A stretch of 64,000 bases of DNA from Citrus sinensis (taxonomy: Eukaryota > Streptophyta > Magnoliopsida > Sapindales > Rutaceae): positions 26,327,501 through 26,391,500 of the forward strand of contig NC_068557.1 of the NCBI RefSeq assembly GCF_022201045.2. The letters are read 5' to 3'. This document shows, in pieces, positions 58,289-64,000 of the stretch (within the stretch, counting starts at the first letter, position 1; every line of letters starts with the position of its first letter). Made by a program: the position numbers and the translations under genes. The notes below the pieces were generated by a model. It did not search any database, had not been told where the DNA came from, and was given only the letters and a program-made list of their open reading frames with translations.

Positions 58289-59688
58289 TCTTAAACTGCT
58301 GCAAAACCAAGTAACAATAAGTACAAAACAATGTGATTGCATAAAGTAACTCTGCATGATTAATAGTTGCAATTAATCCACGACAAATAATTAAAAAAAA
58401 AAAAAAAACTCATACCATGAACCTTATAGCAACAATACTAAAATACAGCGAAAAGGATCACTGAACAAAATTCGGAAAAGTTTTTTAACAAGCAAAGATG
58501 GCAGTAACCCATTATTCTACTGTGATTATAAAATTCGACAAGGCTGCATTGCAATGCGTTGTTGAGGTTAACTTTCGCAAGCTGTTTTGAGCTGAAAATA
58601 AAGCAACTAACAACAATAGAATGCACGTAAAATCATTTCGTTGAGGAATTATATCAAACAGGAGACGGGCAATGCAAAAAAACTCACTATAATTTCCAGC
58701 ATACTAATTTTCTAGCAATGAAATAAAGTACACTTTGAATCAAATTAAGCAAATTAAACAAATATGAAAATCAAGGGGTGCCAGTTACGGTGTCAGATAG
58801 ATGATTCCGTCTTTGTATCTAATACAGTTTTCGCTCTTCTTGTAATTTTCGGTCGGTCCAAGTTCGCTTGTCCAAAAATGGCTCACCGTATAATGGCACG
58901 TCGTGAGCGTGATGACGTAATTTACAAAGAGTCCTTGTTGTTTATTATATAAAAAAAAATACACCAGAGTTTTGTCATTTTAATGAATGGAACGCCTCAG
59001 GTTTTGAAATTAATCAAATAGACCCTCAAAGTTAATCCTGAGGGTGTTCGGTGACTTCAGACTTCTGTCATATATTTTTTAAATCCCTCCGGTATCGTAT
59101 ATTTCTTCCTACTTATTTTATACTTTTTTTCTAATGATTAAATGCACTTTTAATTTAAAAAATCTATATTTTCACCCTTTCAAACTTTACTTCAGAAGAA
59201 TTATACTTTTTGTTAGGGGGAAGAAAAAAATTCGTACCAGCCAAAATATTGCACAATTTCTTGATAAATATTAAATCCCCATAATGTCTGAAATTAATAA
59301 AACAGTTGTACATTCTACTTTTTGTTCTGTCATTGATAGAACAGTGATTCACGTACCTCAAATAAATGACCCCGCGAGTCATATATCTCGAATAAATGAC
59401 CCCATAGTAAAAAGGTAAACAGAAATGAACTTATAATTTTATTACCGAATTCAACTTTTAAAACCATGTCCAAGCTAAATTTGTTCTTGTTTTAAATATT
59501 TACAAGAAACTCATTCTCTTCAAAATACATATGCCAACTGACCAAGCAAGATTAAATTTCATTAGCATACATAAAATGAAGATGGTTAAATAAATAAAAC
59601 AATAACAATAAGGGGGAAGAAGAAGCCACTTGCAAAAATGACCTGATGTCTTCATAGAACCAAGATAATATTGAGGCTCATGGGGTGT
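58289..59688. other. TAM41 upstream region and HAD 3' flank
   Basis: The left part, to about 58900, should contain the TAM41 leader intron, first exon and promoter. The right part includes the 3'UTR of the HAD gene. AT-rich; no gene-like frame or paired repeat was found. Confidence 0.4.
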
Positions 59689-61773
59689 TTAACAAGCTGA
59701 TATCTCTGAAGTAAGAAATTCCTTTACTGCCACCAAATCGGGAAGCACAATTGCTCCAGATTTTCTCCATTCCTTAGCATCAGGTGTTTTAAACCTATCT
59801 ACAAGCAGTGCATGCATCCCCACACTCTTTGCTGGCACGTAATCCTTGCGAAAGCTATCTCCAATATGCAAAGCTTCCTCAGGAGCAATATTTCCAGCTC
59901 TTTCGAGAGCAATCTCATAAATCCTAGGATCAGGTTTCTCAACGCCTTCAAGACCAGAAAAGACACCAAAGTCCCACTCGGTCCCCTAAAGTGTTTAGTA
60001 CGTGAGGGTGTTCTAAGGAAGCATGTATATAATATAAAAGTAAAGACAAAAGCAATTCGTATAGCTTCCTTTTTGTCATGAGAATGTTAAAAACTTCTTG
60101 ATGTTTCAGAATGGAAAATGTTGAGTATTTGTTTTTCTTTTCCAGACAAGTAACCACCATCCAATGATCCACAAGATTTATATGCAAGGACATATCAAAA
60201 CATGCATATTTGAAAAGAGTGGGGCTTTTTGAACTCATAATTTTACTCACTAGAACCATACTTTAATAAAAATTTATATTACAAATATGCCCATTAACAA
60301 ATTACTAATATACACATTATGACATTTGTAAGCTTTCATCATTTTACTGCACATCCAATTTATCTTTTAAATATATTTCTTTAATTCAATTGCTCGCATA
60401 AAAAAACTATGAAAGAATGTTAAAGATTTTATAATGAAGATCAGGTTTGGAGACTTTCCAAAAAATTAATAAACTATGATGATTTCTCAAGTTCTAAACA
60501 AAGAAAAATACTTCGGATTTAAAAAAAAATTGATAAAATGTAAATTTTGGGTTTTAGTAAAAAATAAAATATAATATAATATACTCTATGTTCCAGAATA
60601 AAATGTAATGAATGATTCACTGGGGGAATGTAATCTATGAATATTTTCCTCTTCTATTGCTACAGTGAAGAAAAATAGAGAGAAGAAGTAGGACTTTAAT
60701 TATTGCATAAGCAAATATTGTGGATTTAGAAAGAAAATAAAAATAAGAAAAGGAATTATTGATTAAGGTTAATTTGGGAATAATGAGAGGTTTGTAAAGT
60801 AAAATTTTTAATGTTTTAATTTGATAATGGGTGTACAAAGGAAATGGATTTGATAAGAAATTTTATGGGCTCAAAAAGCCTCAATGTTTGAAATTTAATA
60901 AGTTTTTGGACAATTCGCAGGTCCAACAGAGCCCACAGACTGAACTGGGTTATGTAATTATACAAAAAACAATAGGAATGCAAGATTCAATAAGATGCTA
61001 TAATTGGAGAAAGATTATAATCAGTTTACGGTTTACCTGGTTCACACCCAAGGCCGGAAGAATTACATCCTGATAACGGTATTCTGCATTGCTAATGATC
61101 CCCACTATTAGACCCTTTTCGCGGGCCCATCTCAGGAATGGTTGAGAGTCTGGGAAGACTGTATAAGGTGCAGATGAGCCAAATGATGCATATATGCGTC
61201 TAAATATCTTCTCAAATGTATCCTCATCATAATCATATCCTGCCTGTTAGTGCAACAAGAAATACTATCATAAAATTCCAAAAACAAGATCATAGAACAT
61301 ATATGGATGCAATTATTACTCAAGAATTGTTTACTTAATACCATTAAAATCAGAGCACATATGGTAATCATTAAGAAGCCCCTACCCACCAGAACAAATC
61401 CAAGAGAGTGCCTTCAGAGTGATGTGGCATGCAAAGACAATGACAAGCTGATTGCTATGGTAATTGAGAAGTACACAGAAATATAATTTTACAATGGGTT
61501 AGGCATATGTTTTACCCTGACAAAAGAATCTCTGACACAAGTCTTCCACCAGACAATGTTGGGCATTTTGGCTGCAAAACCAAAACAGGGATAATTTTTG
61601 GCCATCTCTTTATATGCCAGCTTAAATCCCTCATGCACACGTTTGTAGTCAGGACAAGGCAGTCCAACAGATTTGGCTGCCATGCAATAATAGTCGCCAA
61701 GCTCCCCTTTGTAAGCTAGAAGAGTACCAGTAACATCCACAGTGATGCAGCGCAATCTTGACAGTAAAGCCAT
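59689..61773 (-). CDS. HAD-superfamily hydrolase (HDHD3-like)
   Basis: Three coding exons on the minus strand: 61516-61773, 61037-61243 and 59689-59985, giving 253 residues. The haloacid dehalogenase fold is recognised from motif I CITVDVTGTLL (nucleophile Asp near residue 12), motif II GIISNAE, the motif III Lys in EGVEKPDPRIYE and motif IV ALHIGDSFRKDYVPAKSVGM. A helical cap lies between motifs I and II. Motif I reads DVTGT, so the second Asp of DxDxT phosphatases is Thr; the substrate is unknown. The sequence resembles Arabidopsis At5g44730 as I remember it. Intron 2 is 1,051 bp long and mostly a MITE. No clear targeting signal is visible. Confidence 0.9.
60216..60886. mobile_element. hAT-like MITE in intron 2 of the HAD gene
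   Basis: The left end AGAGTGGGGCTTTTTGAACT and the right end, inverted, TGAGGCTTTTTGAGCCC resemble the ends of the nested element at 42106-42950. A direct repeat TTTGAAA flanks it (60209-60215 and 60887-60893). It is more diverged than the nested copy, hence probably older. No coding sequence. Confidence 0.75.
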
Positions 61774-64000
61774 TGCAACAACTTTGCAGTGGATTCTTAA
61801 AATAGAACAAAGTTGATGTGCCTAACAAGATAAGTAGAGTTCTCTGGTTATCACAAATTGGACCCTTCAGTATAGTGGATCAACCAGTTTCTTCGGTGAA
61901 TTCAAAAAATTTGTACCTGCACAATTCAATGGTGTCTGTGATTATCTCTGACAAAAAGAGATGACTGTAATGTTGTAATACTAAATATGAACTTCAGCTT
62001 CTTTTGCCATACAGGGTCAATGTTTCAAGTAGTCAAACATGTGGCTCAGGTCATAGAAACATCATTCACCATATTAACATCAACTAGTATGACATGCTAC
62101 ATAAGCCAGCAACTATTGGCCATCTAGATCACTGAAGCAGTCAAGAAAATGGATTATAATTAAACAGAAAAAGTAAATGAAAGAAATTCAGATAGCATTG
62201 ACTGTCTGTTGAATGTTAAACTGAAATGAAAGAAAGCATTGAGAAATTCATTGGTCCATAACAGATTAATCACCCTCTTGATACAGTGCCCTCATACTGT
62301 TAAATATGTGCTGTGTCCCTTGAAAACCAAATGATACACGTTGATAAATACAATAATTAATAAAAATGAATTAGTAAAACAACAAAAAGTTTTATGCTAA
62401 AATGCCAAAAAAAGAAAAAAAAGAAAATGAAAGACATAGGCATGCTTGAAGGCCCAACTAAATTCGTAGAGCCTGCTAAGCGATGCTTGGGCGCACAAAA
62501 ACCTTAACACTGCAAAATATTAGGGGAATTCATTCCTCATATGGAAAATACAGGAATAAATGGTAACAAATCTAAAATTGATTTACTTTGGGAAAGCAAG
62601 AGGTAAAACTAGCCTATATGGAAGCATAATTATGATGGTGTTACTGTTAGAAAGAAAATAAAGGAACCAAAGCAAACAGTTTGTGAGTTGTGAGTTGCTC
62701 TTATCATGGTAAATATGATAATAGTGATTATCTAATTGCAGCTGGATGACAGCAGGCATGTGAGAGATTAAGTTAACCAAAAAGGTTATAAATTGTTACA
62801 CAGTTACAATTGCGCAGCCAGAAAACAACCTCACTAAAACATTCTCCCAAAAATACCATTGATGCACGGGAAACTAATGAACCATTAACTTTACTAACTC
62901 CAAACAAAAGAGAAAAGAACCCAAATCCCACAATTCTGCAGTCAGAATAACACATCTTGATCACATCTCCTTTTAATCACTTTTCTTCAATCAAAATTGT
63001 CAAACCGTCAACTCAAACTGCTCTTTGTAGACTCAAACTAATGCCACTACTATAAGCTATATTTTCATGCACAAAAAACTCATCCTAAGACCTTCATTCA
63101 GACATGAAAATTAAAAAACTATTGCTCCGGTCACCAAAATTCTTACGAACCTGCTGCTTAAGATATGACTCCTAATCTGAGAGTCACTAAAAGTTTTAAG
63201 AGTCAAATGATTAGTTTTTTTCTTTAGGAAGTACACGTTCCACAATTTGGAACTATTGATGCAATTATAATAAGATTGAATGAAGCACATTTCCCATCTT
63301 GTCCAATAGTTTCCCAAATCTAGTTCATTGGTCCACTTTTGTAATAAGTTCAATAAACGAATTAATGCTTAAATAAATTGTTTGAATAGATTGTTACAAC
63401 CAATTTAGAACTTTAAAAAACAAACAACCACAAAGAAACTGCTCATAAAAATCAATATAGCTCATACGATATGAACAAGGCAAAATTTCACTACAACAAG
63501 TGAAAATCAGCCATCAAAAGCAAAATTTGATTCAATATAAGCAAATTATGTACATTGCATAAAAAAGTAGATAATCCAATTCACCAAGAAAAACAGCTAA
63601 AGAAATTCAATCGCCAGCAAAGACAACAACATCATAGATCAATCTCAACTCCCATAATCCAGATCAAAATCTCAGATTCTTGCGCAAAAGGGACAAGATT
63701 TATTTTCAGTTATTCAACAATAAGAAGGAAAACACATTGGAAAGTAATCAAAATAAACACGTAAAAAATGGGACAAAATGGCAATGCAAGCTGACGGTGA
63801 AATAAAACAAATTAAACAGAAATAAGAAAACCCAATAAGAGACATAGAAAATAGGACATACCCAGAAGCTCAAAATGAAGAAAGGATCCCTGCCGGTGTA
63901 GTGTTTGGTTATTCTTTTTGGAGTGCATCTACAAGCAAGCTTCAGCCACACTGCATTTTCATGGGACACTCGGACTACGCTTCTGTTTTTATATGGTAAC
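61774..64000 (-). other. HAD gene leader and upstream region
   Basis: On the minus strand, a donor (CTTCTGG|GTATGT) at 63862/63861 and an acceptor (TTGTGCAG) before 61916 suggest a 1.9-kb leader intron: a non-coding exon of about 63862-63960 and a second from 61916 into the coding start. The intron is AT-rich and without a recognisable gene. Inferred from motifs only. Confidence 0.35.
63986..63994 (-). promoter_or_regulatory. Putative TATA box of the HAD gene
   Basis: The minus strand reads ATATAAAAA near the end of the window, about 25-35 bases upstream of the inferred first exon. It fits a core promoter only if the leader-intron model is right. Confidence 0.3.

Overview
The window is nuclear DNA of a flowering plant. 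The genes have short exons in the phase pattern of eudicot genes, AT-rich introns with GT/AG borders, several plastid- or mitochondrion-targeted proteins, two intronless PPR editing-type genes and one intronless P-class PPR gene, plus MITE-like DNA elements. Protein sequences look rosid-like; Citrus or a relative is my guess from memory, not something the sequence proves. I find no tRNA, rRNA, CRISPR or bacterial-type feature, and no LTR retroelement that I can support.

Layout, left to right. 573-7496 (+): an E-type PPR protein, thylakoid-lumen immunophilin FKBP13 (5 exons) and a small basic LLP/DUF2423-type protein (2 exons). 8061-10781 (-): a large LRR receptor-like protein that ends before any membrane anchor. 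14548-29258 (+): a vacuolar sorting receptor (12 exons), the plastid SET-domain protein pTAC14 (13 exons) and mitoribosomal protein S33 (2 coding exons). 29930-32578 (-): a DYW editing factor closely resembling OTP84. 34884-41767 (+): two tandem MOSC-domain mARC-type genes with identical 8-exon structures. 43737-45731 (+): the P-class PPR protein EMB1025, followed by a decayed piece of pTAC14. 50081-51871 (-): an intronless cationic amino acid transporter. 55892-58288 (-): TAM41, the mitochondrial CDP-diacylglycerol synthase (10 exons). 59689-61773 (-): a HAD-superfamily hydrolase (3 coding exons). Exon models were built by hand from splice sites, reading-frame continuity and remembered family sequences; every multi-exon model sums to an exact multiple of three.

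The genes do not form one pathway, but many serve organelles: plastid transcription (pTAC14), plastid RNA editing (OTP84), thylakoid lumen folding (FKBP13), mitochondrial translation (S33) and mitochondrial phospholipid synthesis (TAM41). Gene order recalls two Arabidopsis blocks as I remember them: At4g20090-At4g20130 (EMB1025, VSR7, pTAC14) and At5g44710-At5g44730 (S33, MOSC, HAD), here interleaved in one segment.

The intergenic and intronic space carries small non-autonomous DNA transposons with readable ends: three hAT-like elements starting TAGGRATG or similar, a Tourist-like MITE pair with TTA target duplications, and a second hAT-like MITE family, one copy of which sits inside a Tourist copy. 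I see no evidence of a new multi-gene system. The most notable items are the anchorless LRR protein, the nested MITE, the element in the 5'UTR intron of S33, the pTAC14 fragment and the interleaved synteny.
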